Shown: positions 23,549 through 31,783, counted from the first letter of the stretch. The stretch is 47,849 nucleotides of DNA from Desulfallas thermosapovorans DSM 6562 (GCF_008124625.1 NZ_VNHM01000019.1:1-47849), one strand, 5' to 3'. Program-made: numbers and translations. The notes: generated by a model not told the origin, from the letters alone.

Positions 23549-23623
23549 ATGTTAGCCAAGCGTTATATGCTCCGTCCGGTGACACACTGCAAGGGAGGGT
23601 GCCCGGTACTGTCCCGGGTATGA
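23549..23623 (+). CDS. 24-residue Cys-containing microprotein (candidate)
   Basis: A short frame from ATG 23549 to TGA 23621-23623 is preceded by a strong GGGGAGGTGA site (23534-23543) at good spacing and followed by a hairpin. The peptide begins MLAKRYMLRP, is basic, and ends VTHCKGGCPVLSRV, with a CxxxC pair. The ribosome site and flanking hairpin argue for translation. Its function is unknown. A leader peptide, a modified peptide precursor or a small metal-binding protein are possible. Confidence 0.45.
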   Translation: MLAKRYMLRPVTHCKGGCPVLSRV

Positions 23624-23739
23624 CGTTAAACTGCCCATATAAAACTTAAAGGTATCTTTAGCATTATTTACTCTGTTGTATTTTAGATCGCTTTTATGTT
23701 TTTATGCCCGGATATGTGTAAAATAATGATATTAAATGA

Positions 23740-23772
23740 AAATAAGGTCCTGCGCCACGCAGGATCTTATTT
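23740..23772 (+). terminator. Hairpin downstream of the microprotein
   Basis: A 15-bp stem (23740-23754 with 23758-23772, one G-T pair) has a CCA loop. The right arm ends in TCTTATTT, which gives a moderate U-rich tail. It probably ends the microprotein transcript. Confidence 0.6.
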
Positions 23773-23916
23773 GGTTTCAAACGAAAATGTATGGGGAAAA
23801 AAGTTTATATGTTATTATTTTTATGTTAATATTTATTATAAAAGAAAATGTAATAGACTATATGTGTTCGTTTGCGGTAATAAATAAAATAAAATTATGC
23901 ATGGGAGGTCTTAAAT

Positions 23917-24228
23917 TTGGCTTTTGAAGTGTATAAACCAAGATCGTCCAAGGATAACGTCGTTGCTTTTACAAAACACCATATTAGACTGGGAGTTAAA
24001 CTGGCTGATAAGTTAAAGGGTGACCGGGTTGAAGTGGCCTACGACAGGGAAACTCAACAATTAAGAATAAAAGCGGTGGCCGAAGGTGGTTTGCTGCTCA
24101 ATAAAAATAAAATTGGTGCTCGGGGGATATTTAAATTTTTCGATCTGGAAGGGAAAAGGGGCAATTTTGACGCCGAGTTTAATCCCGAGGATAAAGCCAT
24201 TTATGTCAACCTGGCTGAAAAGGAATAA
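23917..24228 (+). CDS. Hypothetical protein
   Basis: The 103-residue protein starts at TTG 23917 behind GGGAGG. It is soluble and charged, with short alternating strands (DRVEVAYDRETQQLRIKAV, RGNFDAEFNPEDKAIYVNL). The first part (HHIRLGVKLADKLKGDRVEVAYD) resembles a DNA-binding or beta-barrel strand pair of AbrB/SpoVT-like proteins, but no family match is certain. It is followed closely by the DUF763 gene. Confidence 0.6.
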   Translation: MAFEVYKPRSSKDNVVAFTKHHIRLGVKLADKLKGDRVEVAYDRETQQLRIKAVAEGGLLLNKNKIGARGIFKFFDLEGKRGNFDAEFNPEDKAIYVNLAEKE

Positions 24229-24296
24229 TGAACGATTGACGGTGTCATCCCTCAGGTGTAAAATAATGCAAACACCTGTTTGGAAGGGGTGGATTA

Positions 24297-25397
24297 ATGC
24301 GCACCGGTATAGCTAATTTACCTTTGCATGGGCATCGCTGCCCCAGGTGGCTTTTTGACCGGATGGTGCGCCTCAGTGCCGCCATTGTGGAAGCGGTGGT
24401 GGAGGAATTCGGTCCCCGGGAAGTGCTGCGCCGCATGGCCGATCCCTTTTGGTTTCAGGCCTTTGGCTGCGTGGTGGGATTTGATTGGCATTCCTCGGGT
24501 TTAACCACGGTGCTTTGCGGGGCATTAAAACAGGGTATGGCCGATCGCCAGGGGGATGCCGGGATATTCTTTGCGGGGGGCAAGGCCATGACCTCGCGTA
24601 AGACCCCGCAAGAAATAGCAAATTATACCGACCTGTACGGGCTGCCTGATCATGTGGCGGATTTGCAGTATGCCAGCCGGATGTGTGCCAAGGTGGATTC
24701 GGCAGCAGTGCAAGACGGCTATCAGATTTACCAGCACTTTTTTATGTTTACCCGGGATGGCAGCTGGGCGGTGGTGCAGCAGGGTATGAACGGCCAAAAC
24801 GGTTGGGCCAGGCGTTACCACTGGCTCAGCGATAATCTACAAAACTTTGTTGAGGAACCCCATGCTGCTGTTTGCGGCAGTTTAGGGCCGAAGATATTAA
24901 ATATGGTGTCCCGGGAAAGTGCCGGAGCCCGTGATGTATCGGTCTTTCAGGCCCGGGAACGACCGGATGAGGTTGTTGCGACATTGAAGAAGATTGCTGC
25001 TTTGCCCCGGGAACAAATCGCCATGCTGCAATTGCCCGCCGCCCATCCGGTGCCCCAGGCGAGCAGGATTGAAAAAACATTGCGTTACCTGTATGACCTG
25101 GCACCGGAAAATTATGAGCAGCTGCTGGGTGCCCGGGGGGTTGGCCCGGCTACGGTACGGGCCTTTGCCCTGGTGGGGGAAGTGGTATACGGGGTACGGG
25201 CCAGCTTTAAAGACCCGGTGCGTTACTCCTTTGCCCACGGTGGCAAAGACGGTCACCCCTACCCGGTGGATCGAAAAAACTATGACCGTTCTATAGGCAT
25301 GCTGGAAACAGCTCTGCGGCGGGTGCGGGTTGGTGAAAGGGATAAAATGGACGCACTGGGCCGTCTGGCTGCATTACAAAAGGGTTTTAGCCATTAA
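24297..25397 (+). CDS. DUF763 family protein
   Basis: The 366-residue protein matches DUF763 (PF05559). It opens with MRTGIANLPLHGHRCPRWLF and contains the conserved DPFWFQAFGCVVGFDWHSSGLTT, MTSRKTP, and YQHFFMFT with MNGQNGWARRYHW. Near residue 277, LLGARGVGPATVRAFALV looks like a helix-hairpin-helix DNA-binding loop. The family occurs in archaea and anaerobes and its function is not known; a role in nucleic acid handling is suggested only by the hairpin motif. It is followed six bases later by pyrE, likely in the same operon. Confidence 0.85.
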   Translation: MRTGIANLPLHGHRCPRWLFDRMVRLSAAIVEAVVEEFGPREVLRRMADPFWFQAFGCVVGFDWHSSGLTTVLCGALKQGMADRQGDAGIFFAGGKAMTSRKTPQEIANYTDLYGLPDHVADLQYASRMCAKVDSAAVQDGYQIYQHFFMFTRDGSWAVVQQGMNGQNGWARRYHWLSDNLQNFVEEPHAAVCGSLGPKILNMVSRESAGARDVSVFQARERPDEVVATLKKIAALPREQIAMLQLPAAHPVPQASRIEKTLRYLYDLAPENYEQLLGARGVGPATVRAFALVGEVVYGVRASFKDPVRYSFAHGGKDGHPYPVDRKNYDRSIGMLETALRRVRVGERDKMDALGRLAALQKGFSH

Positions 25398-25403
25398 CAG
25401 GAG

Positions 25404-25955
25404 GTGTGTAAAATAGATAATCGTGAAGCGCTTAAAGAACTATTGGATAGCCAGGCATTTGAACGCCGGCCGGTGGTGCTTTCCTCGGGTAAGACCAGCC
25501 ATTATTATTTTGATGGCCGGAAGGTGTCCCTGAATCCCCGGGGGGCTTATTTAATCGCCCATCTTATTTGCGATATGATAAAGGACGATCAGGTAGATGC
25601 GGTGGGGGGACTGACCATGGGAGCCGATCCCATTGTAGGGGCGCTGGGACCGGTGGCCTACCAGCGGGGCTTGGACATATCTCTGTTTATTGTGCGCAAA
25701 GAGGCCAAGCAGCACGGCACCAGGCAGCAAATAGAGGGGCCGCCATTAAAAGCGGGCCAGCGGGTGGTTGTGGTTGATGATGTAATAACCACCGGCGGAT
25801 CTGTAATCAAAGCTGTGGAGGCGGTGCGGGCAATCGGCTGTAAGGTGGTTAAGGCCATTGCCCTGGTGGACAGGCAGGAAGGTGGTACCCAGACCCTTGA
25901 GGGGATGGGTGTTCGAGTGGAGTCTATATTTACCGCGGCGGATTTTGGCTTGTAA
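25404..25955 (+). CDS. pyrE: Orotate phosphoribosyltransferase
   Basis: PyrE transfers orotate to PRPP in pyrimidine synthesis. The PRPP-binding motif VVVVDDVITTGGS lies near residue 122 and the flexible-loop region RKEAKQHGTRQQIEG near 98. The listed GTG start overlaps the strong AGGAGGTG site (25399-25406). The only codon at ideal spacing is ATA 25413 (then IDNREALKELL), so the true start may be ATA, or GTG read from a different site. The length of 180-183 residues is normal. It follows DUF763 closely; other pyr genes are not nearby. Confidence 0.93.
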   Translation: MCKIDNREALKELLDSQAFERRPVVLSSGKTSHYYFDGRKVSLNPRGAYLIAHLICDMIKDDQVDAVGGLTMGADPIVGALGPVAYQRGLDISLFIVRKEAKQHGTRQQIEGPPLKAGQRVVVVDDVITTGGSVIKAVEAVRAIGCKVVKAIALVDRQEGGTQTLEGMGVRVESIFTAADFGL

Positions 25956-26079
25956 TAGTGCGGGCCAAAACCCGCCATTTTCAACTTATCAGGTATGAAA
26001 CAAGCCTGTTAATTCAACCAAAAAAAGTGCCTTTTTTTTATAAAAGCGAGCTATTCCGGCAAAATAAACAACCATTCTT

Positions 26080-26108
26080 TTGACTGGTTAAAATAAAACA
26101 TATAAAAT
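26080..26108 (+). promoter_or_regulatory. Promoter of the riboswitch-hydrolase transcript
   Basis: TTGACT (26080-26085) and TAAAAT (26103-26108) are 17 bases apart. Transcription would begin near 26115, about 25 bases before the riboswitch. Confidence 0.65.
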
Positions 26109-26139
26109 AAGGTAACGTACCTAATAAGAGGGGGCGAAT

Positions 26140-26268
26140 AAAAATTTTGTCACCGAGTTCCCGTTACGGGAAGCGGGGGAACCAGTTTTGGGGTGAAATG
26201 CAATAAAGCATGGGGCTGTCACTTCGTCCTAACCCGTCAGCTAACCTCGTAGGTGTAGAAAGTGAGGC
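26140..26268 (+). promoter_or_regulatory. c-di-AMP riboswitch (ydaO/yuaA class)
   Basis: The leader contains the hallmark core elements in order: GCGGGGGAACC, GGGGTGAA, and CCCGTCAGCTAACCTCGTAG, followed by a closing stem next to the start codon. These match the ydaO riboswitch family, which turns off expression when cyclic di-AMP binds and often precedes cell-wall hydrolase genes. The downstream gene is such a hydrolase, which supports the call. Ends are approximate. Confidence 0.9.
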
Positions 26269-26271
26269 AAC

Positions 26272-26922
26272 ATGTCCAAGGCAAAGGTATTCTTTACTTC
26301 ACTTGCGCTGGGAGTATCCTTGTTTATCCTGCCCGGTCATTCTTCGGCCGACACTTATCACACAGTCAACTCAGGTGATTCCCTTTGGAAAATCTCGCGG
26401 ATTTACAACACTACGGTGGAAAAAATCACATCATTAAATGCCCTTGATTCCATAACCATTTATCCCGGTCAACGGTTGCTGGTTGTGCCGGGAAGCAGTG
26501 CCGGTGGCGATGCGGTCCAGGCCGGTATGGCCAACCAAGTTTCCAGAAACCGCGATCGTATTGATGAAATTATTGATTATGCTCGCTCGTTTTTGGGGGT
26601 GCCTTATGTTTCGGCAGGGGGATCGCCCAGCGGTTTTGATTGCTCGGGTTATACAAAGTATGTATTTGCCCGGTTTGGTATCGATTTACCCCGCACTGCC
26701 GCGCAGCAGTATCATATGGGACAAGCTATACCGGCAAGTGAAGCCAGGCCCGGTGATTTGGTGGCTTTTAAAACCGGCGATTACATATCACACATTGGTA
26801 TTTATACGGGTAACGGTAATTTTATCAGTGCCACTTCAAGCAATGGGGTTGATATAACCCCGGTTTACGGCTCGTATTGGAAGGATCATTTATTAGGCTT
26901 TTCCAGGATAATACCCCGGTAA
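26272..26922 (+). CDS. LysM - NlpC/P60 cell-wall hydrolase
   Basis: The 216-residue protein has a signal peptide (to about residue 26, HSSA-D), one LysM domain (YHTVNSGDSLWKISRIYNTTVEKI..., residues 28-73) for peptidoglycan binding, and a C-terminal NlpC/P60 endopeptidase domain. The catalytic triad is Cys in FDCSGYTKYVF (about residue 124), His in ISHIGIYTG (about 172) and a following Asp or Asn near the end. It cuts peptide cross-links during wall remodelling or spore formation. Its expression should be controlled by the upstream c-di-AMP riboswitch. Confidence 0.93.
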   Translation: MSKAKVFFTSLALGVSLFILPGHSSADTYHTVNSGDSLWKISRIYNTTVEKITSLNALDSITIYPGQRLLVVPGSSAGGDAVQAGMANQVSRNRDRIDEIIDYARSFLGVPYVSAGGSPSGFDCSGYTKYVFARFGIDLPRTAAQQYHMGQAIPASEARPGDLVAFKTGDYISHIGIYTGNGNFISATSSNGVDITPVYGSYWKDHLLGFSRIIPR

Positions 26923-26940
26923 CCAAATGTATAGTAAAAC

Positions 26941-26966
26941 AAACCCGCCTGAACTGGCGGGTTTTT
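26941..26966 (+). terminator. Intrinsic terminator
   Basis: A 9-bp stem (26941-26949 with 26956-26964), a six-base loop and TTTTT end the hydrolase transcript. The stem can also serve the convergent minus-strand gene. Confidence 0.85.
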
Positions 26967-26979
26967 AGCATATAGCAAG

Positions 26980-27282
26980 CTAAGCTTCGCTGTTGATCAA
27001 CTGCTGCCTGATTACCTTGCCCGAGGGGGTACGGGGAATGCTTCTAAAAATAAAATCTATGGGTATTGGGTTGCCGGCCCAATTTTCATTGAAATATTCC
27101 CTGATGCTTTCGGCTGTGGGTGGTGGGTCCCCTGGTTCAACAAAGGCCTTGATTCTTGTTTCACCGGCGGGTGTGTTTAAAGATACAACCACCGCGTCAG
27201 CTACGTGGGGATGTCTGCTTATCGCCCGTTCCAATTTTTTCAATTGCAGAACCAGGTTGTTGGGTGATAATGTGCTGAGCAT
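26980..27282 (-). CDS. Stand-alone C-terminal domain of an acyl-/acetyl-CoA synthetase
   Basis: The 100-residue protein equals only the small C-terminal lid domain of AMP-forming ligases: KLERAISRHPHVADAVVVSL, then RIKAFVEPGDPPPTAESIREYF, and the catalytic lysine end SIPRTPSGKVIRQQL. The large adenylation domain is absent. ATG 27282 follows GAGGAG at eight bases; GTG 27291 overlaps that site. It is a single gene that may work in trans, or may be a relic. The neighbouring genes do not supply a partner. Confidence 0.85.
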   Translation of the reverse strand: MLSTLSPNNLVLQLKKLERAISRHPHVADAVVVSLNTPAGETRIKAFVEPGDPPPTAESIREYFNENWAGNPIPIDFIFRSIPRTPSGKVIRQQLINSEA

Positions 27283-27572
27283 AGGATTCACTCCTCGGAT
27301 ATAAAAAAATTTAACAGAATATTTATAATATTTATACTATTAAGATGGCTCAAATGCAACAGTTTTTTTCCCAACGGTTATTTTTTTTGATCCAGTGGAA
27401 AACATTATTTGCCGTAATATTATTAACAAGTTGTCCAATTGTTGAATTATCACGTCCTCTATGTTATCTTTTACACACAGGGACTGTTTTGTGAATACTT
27501 AAACAAAATAACCCAACTAACTGGCTGTATAATCTTTGGCCATGTTTCCTGAAGGGAAAGGAATGGATAGAT

Positions 27573-29267
27573 GTGACGGAAAAGAATAATGCCATAACCG
27601 ACGGTGTTGAAAGGATTAGGGTATATATAGCAAACGCCGGGTCTTTTGAGGTACCGCCCGGTATTTCTTTGCAGGAATTATTGAAATATGACACTGTTCA
27701 GCGCAGATCCCCCGTGGTTGCCGCCATGGTTAACAATGTACTGGTGGGCTTGCGCTGGAATGTCCATCAAAACAGCACCATTGAATTCGTTGACCTGGAG
27801 TCCGATGATGGTATGCGGGTGTATACCCGCAGCCTGGTGATGTTGCTGGTGAGGGCCGCCAGCGAAATTTTACCGGGATGCCGGGTGAGGATGGAGCATA
27901 CCCTGGGTAATGGTGTCTATGGCGAAGTTGATTACAGTCGTCCCCTGCGCAAGGCCGATGTGGAGCAAATTGAAGCGCGCATGTTTGAAATTGTCCGTGC
28001 CAATGAACCCGTGGTTATAGATCCGGTGCCCAAAGAAGAAATGAAAAAACTGTTATTGAGTACCAACCAGGCGGAAAAACTGGATCTGCTGCGTTACCGC
28101 AGGTCCTCCACCATATGGGTGCATACCTGCGGCTGGTTTAAAGATTTTACTTACGGTAACATGGTGCCCGATACCGGTTGCCTTGGTGTGTTCAGGCTGC
28201 GGTATTACATGCCCGGTTTTATCTTGGAATTGCCCCGTAAAGAAAACCCCACCGTGATACCCGAATATGTAGAGCAGGGGAAATTGGCTAATATTTATTA
28301 TGAGTCTGAAAAATGGAGCCGTATATTGCAAGCACATAATCTGGTGGAACTGAATGAGTTAATACTGCAAGGTAAAGGGGGTGACTTGATCCGGGTGGCC
28401 GAGGCCTTTCATGAAAAAAAGATCGGGCAGATTGCTGATCAAATAGCCGATAACCTGGACTTGATTCGCATAGTGCTGATAGCAGGTCCTTCTTCATCGG
28501 GTAAAACTACCTTTGCCCAGCGCCTGGGTGTGCAGTTGCGCATTCACGGTATCAGACCGGTACCCATATCTTTGGATGATTACTTTGTGGACCGGGAGTT
28601 AACCCCCCGGGATGAACACGGTGAATATGACTTCGAGTGCATTGATGCCATCGACAGGGAATTGTTCAATGAACATTTAATTAGTTTGATTCAGGGTGAA
28701 GAGGTGCAAATGCCCACCTATGATTTTCTGTCCGGTAAACGAAGTGACACATATAAAACTTTAAAGCTGGGTCCCCGGGATTTGCTTATTGTGGAAGGTA
28801 TTCACGGTCTGAATGACTTGCTGACGGCTTCTATTCCCAAGGGGCGGAAGTTTAAAATATATGTTAGTGCCCTGACCCAAATTAACCTGGACAACCACAA
28901 CTGGATTCCCACCACCTATTTGCGGATATTGCGCCGGACAGTGCGGGATTATCATCACCGCGGGTATTCCGCAGTGGAGACCATTCGCCGGTGGCCGTCG
29001 GTGCGGCGTGGTGAAGAACGGCATATATTCCCGTTCCAGGAGAGCGCCGATGTTATGTTTAATTCGGCTCTAATATATGAATTAGCCGTGCTGAAGGGTT
29101 ACGTGGAACCGGTCTTAAACATGGTTGGGCGGGAAAATCGTGAATATGCCATGGTGCGGCGCTTGAAACGTTTTCTGGGCTATTTTGAACCCCTGGCAGC
29201 GGATGAGGTGCCATCCAACTCCATTATCAGGGAATTTATCGGGGGCAGTTGCTTTTTAGGACACTGA
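27573..29267 (+). CDS. Uridine kinase-like nucleoside kinase with TGS/ThrRS-like N-terminus
   Basis: The 564-residue protein has an N-terminal TGS-like region (residues 15-75) and a stretch resembling the threonyl-tRNA synthetase editing region (EHTLGNGVYGEVDYSRPLRKADVEQIEARMFE). A P-loop kinase domain follows with GPSSSGKTT (about residue 308), ISLDDYF and VEGIHGL, typical of uridine kinase/phosphoribulokinase folds. This fused arrangement is a known family in clostridia and thermophiles. It phosphorylates a nucleoside, probably uridine, with ATP. GTG 27573 is the start, following an AGGAATGG site. Confidence 0.87.
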   Translation: MTEKNNAITDGVERIRVYIANAGSFEVPPGISLQELLKYDTVQRRSPVVAAMVNNVLVGLRWNVHQNSTIEFVDLESDDGMRVYTRSLVMLLVRAASEILPGCRVRMEHTLGNGVYGEVDYSRPLRKADVEQIEARMFEIVRANEPVVIDPVPKEEMKKLLLSTNQAEKLDLLRYRRSSTIWVHTCGWFKDFTYGNMVPDTGCLGVFRLRYYMPGFILELPRKENPTVIPEYVEQGKLANIYYESEKWSRILQAHNLVELNELILQGKGGDLIRVAEAFHEKKIGQIADQIADNLDLIRIVLIAGPSSSGKTTFAQRLGVQLRIHGIRPVPISLDDYFVDRELTPRDEHGEYDFECIDAIDRELFNEHLISLIQGEEVQMPTYDFLSGKRSDTYKTLKLGPRDLLIVEGIHGLNDLLTASIPKGRKFKIYVSALTQINLDNHNWIPTTYLRILRRTVRDYHHRGYSAVETIRRWPSVRRGEERHIFPFQESADVMFNSALIYELAVLKGYVEPVLNMVGRENREYAMVRRLKRFLGYFEPLAADEVPSNSIIREFIGGSCFLGH

Positions 29268-29418
29268 GCTGCCAGTCATATCTTTTATCAACTATCCAGA
29301 GCATAGCGTTAGGTAATATTTATCCTTTGCCGGTGCCGCGTTGGCGGCATGGGGGTCTGGATGGTTATTGTGAATGTAGGGAGTTAAGAGATTAAAGTAA
29401 ATCCGAGGGGGGATTAAG

Positions 29419-29772
29419 GTGTCTTTAGATATAGCCGGCCTGTTAACTGAGGACATGGAGAAGGCCGGAAGGATAAGTTTTCAATTGACTGACCAGCGTA
29501 TTTTTGATGAAAAGGTCAAGGATGTAACAGTTTTTTATACACTGGTGGGTGAATCGCGGTTTAAGTTCTTCCGTAGCAATGTATTCGAGTTGGTTTTTGT
29601 ACACCTTACGGAGGATTGGATGCGCCAGGCCAGAGTGGATTTAAAGAATATAAACTGCTCCGGAGGTGTTGATGTACTGCTCACCTGGGATGAAAAAGCA
29701 GACACCCTGTCGGTCAGGGGTATCGGGGATAAGGATTATATTGTGGTGACAGCCATGCAAATTGATAGTTGA
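29419..29772 (+). CDS. Hypothetical protein
   Basis: The 117-residue protein starts at GTG behind a GAGGGGGG site. It has mixed strands and charged helices and no motif I know (KDVTVFYTLVGESRFKFFRSNVFELVFVHL is the most distinctive part). It has no signal peptide or membrane segment. It is a single gene. The only support for function is its protein-like composition and ribosome site. Confidence 0.55.
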   Translation: MSLDIAGLLTEDMEKAGRISFQLTDQRIFDEKVKDVTVFYTLVGESRFKFFRSNVFELVFVHLTEDWMRQARVDLKNINCSGGVDVLLTWDEKADTLSVRGIGDKDYIVVTAMQIDS

Positions 29773-29879
29773 ACCGGTTCGCCAAACCGGTATTCCTGCA
29801 ATTTTGGTGCTGCTATCAAGTTGGTGGCGAGGGCCGAAGCACCTCGCCATTTATTATTGGTATGCGTTTCTGAAGTGCA

Positions 29880-30182
29880 TTAGCGTACGGGTATTCGTAT
29901 CTCCTTTATTGTTTTGGGCTCGGGGGCATTTAGTATTACTTCCACAACAAAATAGCTAAAATATTTTTTTATAGCGGTGGCCAGGCCAAATGTGCGCATG
30001 CCGTATTTATCCAGGGTTTGTACCAGGTAACCATATATGGCGGCTTCCAGCATCAAGCGGTTATTCAGTGCGTCGGAATTGATGCCCGCCATTGCTTGCT
30101 GGACATACCTGCTAAATTCATTCAAGGCCGGGGTAAGGGGTGCAATATCATACTCGGTATATTCTTCTACCATATCGATCAT
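29880..30182 (-). CDS. Hypothetical helical protein
   Basis: The 100-residue minus-strand protein begins MIDMVEEYTEYDIAPLTPAL behind AGGAGATGG. It is predicted to be largely helical (ALNNRLMLEAAIYGYLVQTLDKYGMRTFGLATAIKKYFSYFVVEVI), without cysteines or a signal peptide. The fold could resemble a small regulatory helix bundle, but no family can be named. Confidence 0.6.
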   Translation of the reverse strand: MIDMVEEYTEYDIAPLTPALNEFSRYVQQAMAGINSDALNNRLMLEAAIYGYLVQTLDKYGMRTFGLATAIKKYFSYFVVEVILNAPEPKTIKEIRIPVR

Positions 30183-30326
30183 TCAACCATCTCCTATGGT
30201 AATTTTTGTAATATATTACCATAAATAGGTGTCATGGTCCAGTGTTAAATAATAAAATAATGGACAAAATTCCGTGACCGGACGGGTAGTATTTATCTGG
30301 AAGCGCCGCTTCCCGGTGGTTTAACC

Positions 30327-30491
30327 TCAGGTGAACCGGCCATTCTTTGAACAACCGCAATTTGTTTTTTTGTCTTCCCGTACATTAGTACTGCCGCAAT
30401 GCGGGCAGTTTACCCGCCGGGGCTTTATAAACAGGTATTTGAACGTAAAAACTTTGGTGCACTGTTTGCAAATGTATTTAATTTGAGCCAT
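30327..30491 (-). CDS. Small zinc-ribbon protein
   Basis: The 54-residue protein reads MAQIKYICKQCTKVF and then NCPHCGSTNV, a two-knuckle zinc ribbon (C8-x2-C11 and C29-x2-C32), with further cysteines in NCGCSKN. Many such FmdB-like or rubredoxin-like small proteins in Firmicutes have no known role. ATG 30491 follows TAAGGAGGGAGG at good spacing, which makes it a convincing gene. Confidence 0.8.
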   Translation of the reverse strand: MAQIKYICKQCTKVFTFKYLFIKPRRVNCPHCGSTNVREDKKTNCGCSKNGRFT

Positions 30492-30550
30492 GATTGCCTC
30501 CCTCCTTAATTAGTATATTAATATATGATAAATAACCGGTCAATATTTTA

Positions 30551-30579
30551 TTGTCAAAGGTCAGGTACTGTTGTATGAT
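30551..30579 (+). promoter_or_regulatory. Strong promoter of the GIY-YIG gene
   Basis: TTGTCA (30551-30556) and TATGAT (30574-30579) are separated by exactly 17 bases. Transcription would start at about 30586-30588, almost at the ATG of the next gene. Confidence 0.7.
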
Positions 30580-30588
30580 AACAGTGTT

Positions 30589-30831
30589 ATGTATTATGTA
30601 TATATATTAAGCTGTGCCGACGACACCTATTATACCGGTTGTACCACCAATTTGACCGTGCGGCTGCAAAAGCACAACCTGGGTCAGGCCAGTAAATATA
30701 CCAGATCCCGCCTCCCGGTGACGCTGGTTTACTATGAGGTGCTGCCGGACAAAAGCAGTGCTTTGCGCAGGGAAATAGCCATTAAAAAATTATCAAGGCG
30801 GGAAAAAATAATGTTGATTGACCATGGCTGA
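30589..30831 (+). CDS. GIY-YIG endonuclease domain protein
   Basis: The 80-residue protein is a single GIY-YIG domain: YYVYILSCADDTYYTGCTTNL (the G-x-Y/YxG pattern), then LPVTLVYYEVLPDKSSALRREIAIKKLSRREKIML with the catalytic Glu. Small UPF0213-type members cut branched or damaged DNA, but the family's role is not settled. The ATG 30589 is chosen because it starts the fold; TTG 30571 lies upstream of or within the -10 region. There is no ribosome binding site, so a leaderless mRNA is likely. Confidence 0.85.
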   Translation: MYYVYILSCADDTYYTGCTTNLTVRLQKHNLGQASKYTRSRLPVTLVYYEVLPDKSSALRREIAIKKLSRREKIMLIDHG

Positions 30832-30888
30832 ATATAAAGGTGGTCGCGTGACCAGTGGTCGGTGGTCAAGAGGGGGCAATGCATATTA

Positions 30889-31380
30889 ATGATTATTATC
30901 AGTGCCTGTTTGGCCGGGGAAAAATGCCGGTATTGCGGAGATGGATTTGATTACCCGGCATTACGCAAGCTGGTGGAGGATGGTAAGGCGGTACCCGTTT
31001 GCCCGGAGGTGCTGGGTGGTCTGCCTGTACCCCGGGACCCCAATGAAATTGTGGGCGGTGACGGTTTTGATGTGCTGGACGGCAGGGCCAGGGTGCTCAC
31101 CGACAAGGGAGCGGATAAAACGGCCGCCTTTTTACAGGGAGCCGCCGAAGTGCTGGCCGTAGCCAGGAAAACAGGCGCACGCATGGCTATATTAAAGGAG
31201 CGCAGTCCATCCTGTGGCAGTACCGTGATTTACGATGGAACCTTTAGTGGCCGGAGGGTCCCCGGCTGTGGCTGTACCGCCGCCCTGTTGATCAGGGAGG
31301 GGGTCCGGGTATGTTCCGAGGAAAATTACCAGGGTAAAGATAAGTCCCGGGCGAAACAACCCGGTTCCCAAAATATATAG
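30889..31380 (+). CDS. DUF523 family protein
   Basis: The 163-residue protein has the DUF523 (PF04463) features: ISACLAGEKCRYCGDG at the start, VPVCPEVLGGLPVPRDP, the acidic segment VLTDKGADKT, and LKERSPSCGSTVIYDGTFSGRRVPGCGCTAALL. Conserved cysteines suggest metal or cluster binding. The function is unknown. ATG 30889 is at the N-terminal strand of the family, and the GAGGGGG site is 11 bases upstream. Confidence 0.88.
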   Translation: MIIISACLAGEKCRYCGDGFDYPALRKLVEDGKAVPVCPEVLGGLPVPRDPNEIVGGDGFDVLDGRARVLTDKGADKTAAFLQGAAEVLAVARKTGARMAILKERSPSCGSTVIYDGTFSGRRVPGCGCTAALLIREGVRVCSEENYQGKDKSRAKQPGSQNI

Positions 31381-31416
31381 GTCAAGTATTTATAGAACAT
31401 ATATTTTATTTTACTA

Positions 31417-31446
31417 TTGACGTCATGCAATCCCCGGGCATATAAT
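31417..31446 (+). promoter_or_regulatory. Promoter of the 31490-32564 gene pair
   Basis: TTGACG (31417-31422) and a perfect TATAAT (31441-31446) are 18 bases apart. Confidence 0.7.
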
Positions 31447-31489
31447 GTATGCAAACAGTTGTTCCAGATGGGCGACAGGGGGTATATCA

Positions 31490-31783
31490 ATGCAGTTTGA
31501 TACCGTCATGCGGCAAAATTATGGGCGGGCAGTTACCGTTGACGGAAATAAAACCGGGCACGCAGCGGAGCATATAACCGGGTTGAAAAGGGTTATTCCG
31601 GCTGGTTTGGAAGTCAATACCAAAATTGGTAGTGAAAAAGGGCCGAAAGTTAGCTTTGTGGACAGGGTTATGTTTGCCTTGGAAAAGGAAGAAACTATAA
31701 TTGAGCGGCTGATTGGTTACGGGTTATGTTTTCTGGTCCTTTTGTATTTGCTGGGCAGTGTGGCCCGTGCGGTCTTTTTTTAA
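31490..31783 (+). CDS. Hypothetical protein with a C-terminal membrane segment
   Basis: The 97-residue protein has an N-terminal soluble part (MQFDTVMRQNYGRAVTVDGN) and one hydrophobic helix near the end (residues 75-95: GYGLCFLVLLYLLGSVARAV). ATG 31490 follows AGGGGG; the frame upstream to 31445 overlaps the promoter -10. It lies 25 bases before the next gene, and the two are probably co-transcribed. No function can be assigned. Confidence 0.6.
   Translation: MQFDTVMRQNYGRAVTVDGNKTGHAAEHITGLKRVIPAGLEVNTKIGSEKGPKVSFVDRVMFALEKEETIIERLIGYGLCFLVLLYLLGSVARAVFF

Noticed and set aside
23696-23887. 63-codon frame
   Set aside because: It crosses the 23740-23772 hairpin and has a low-complexity AT-rich composition without a ribosome site.
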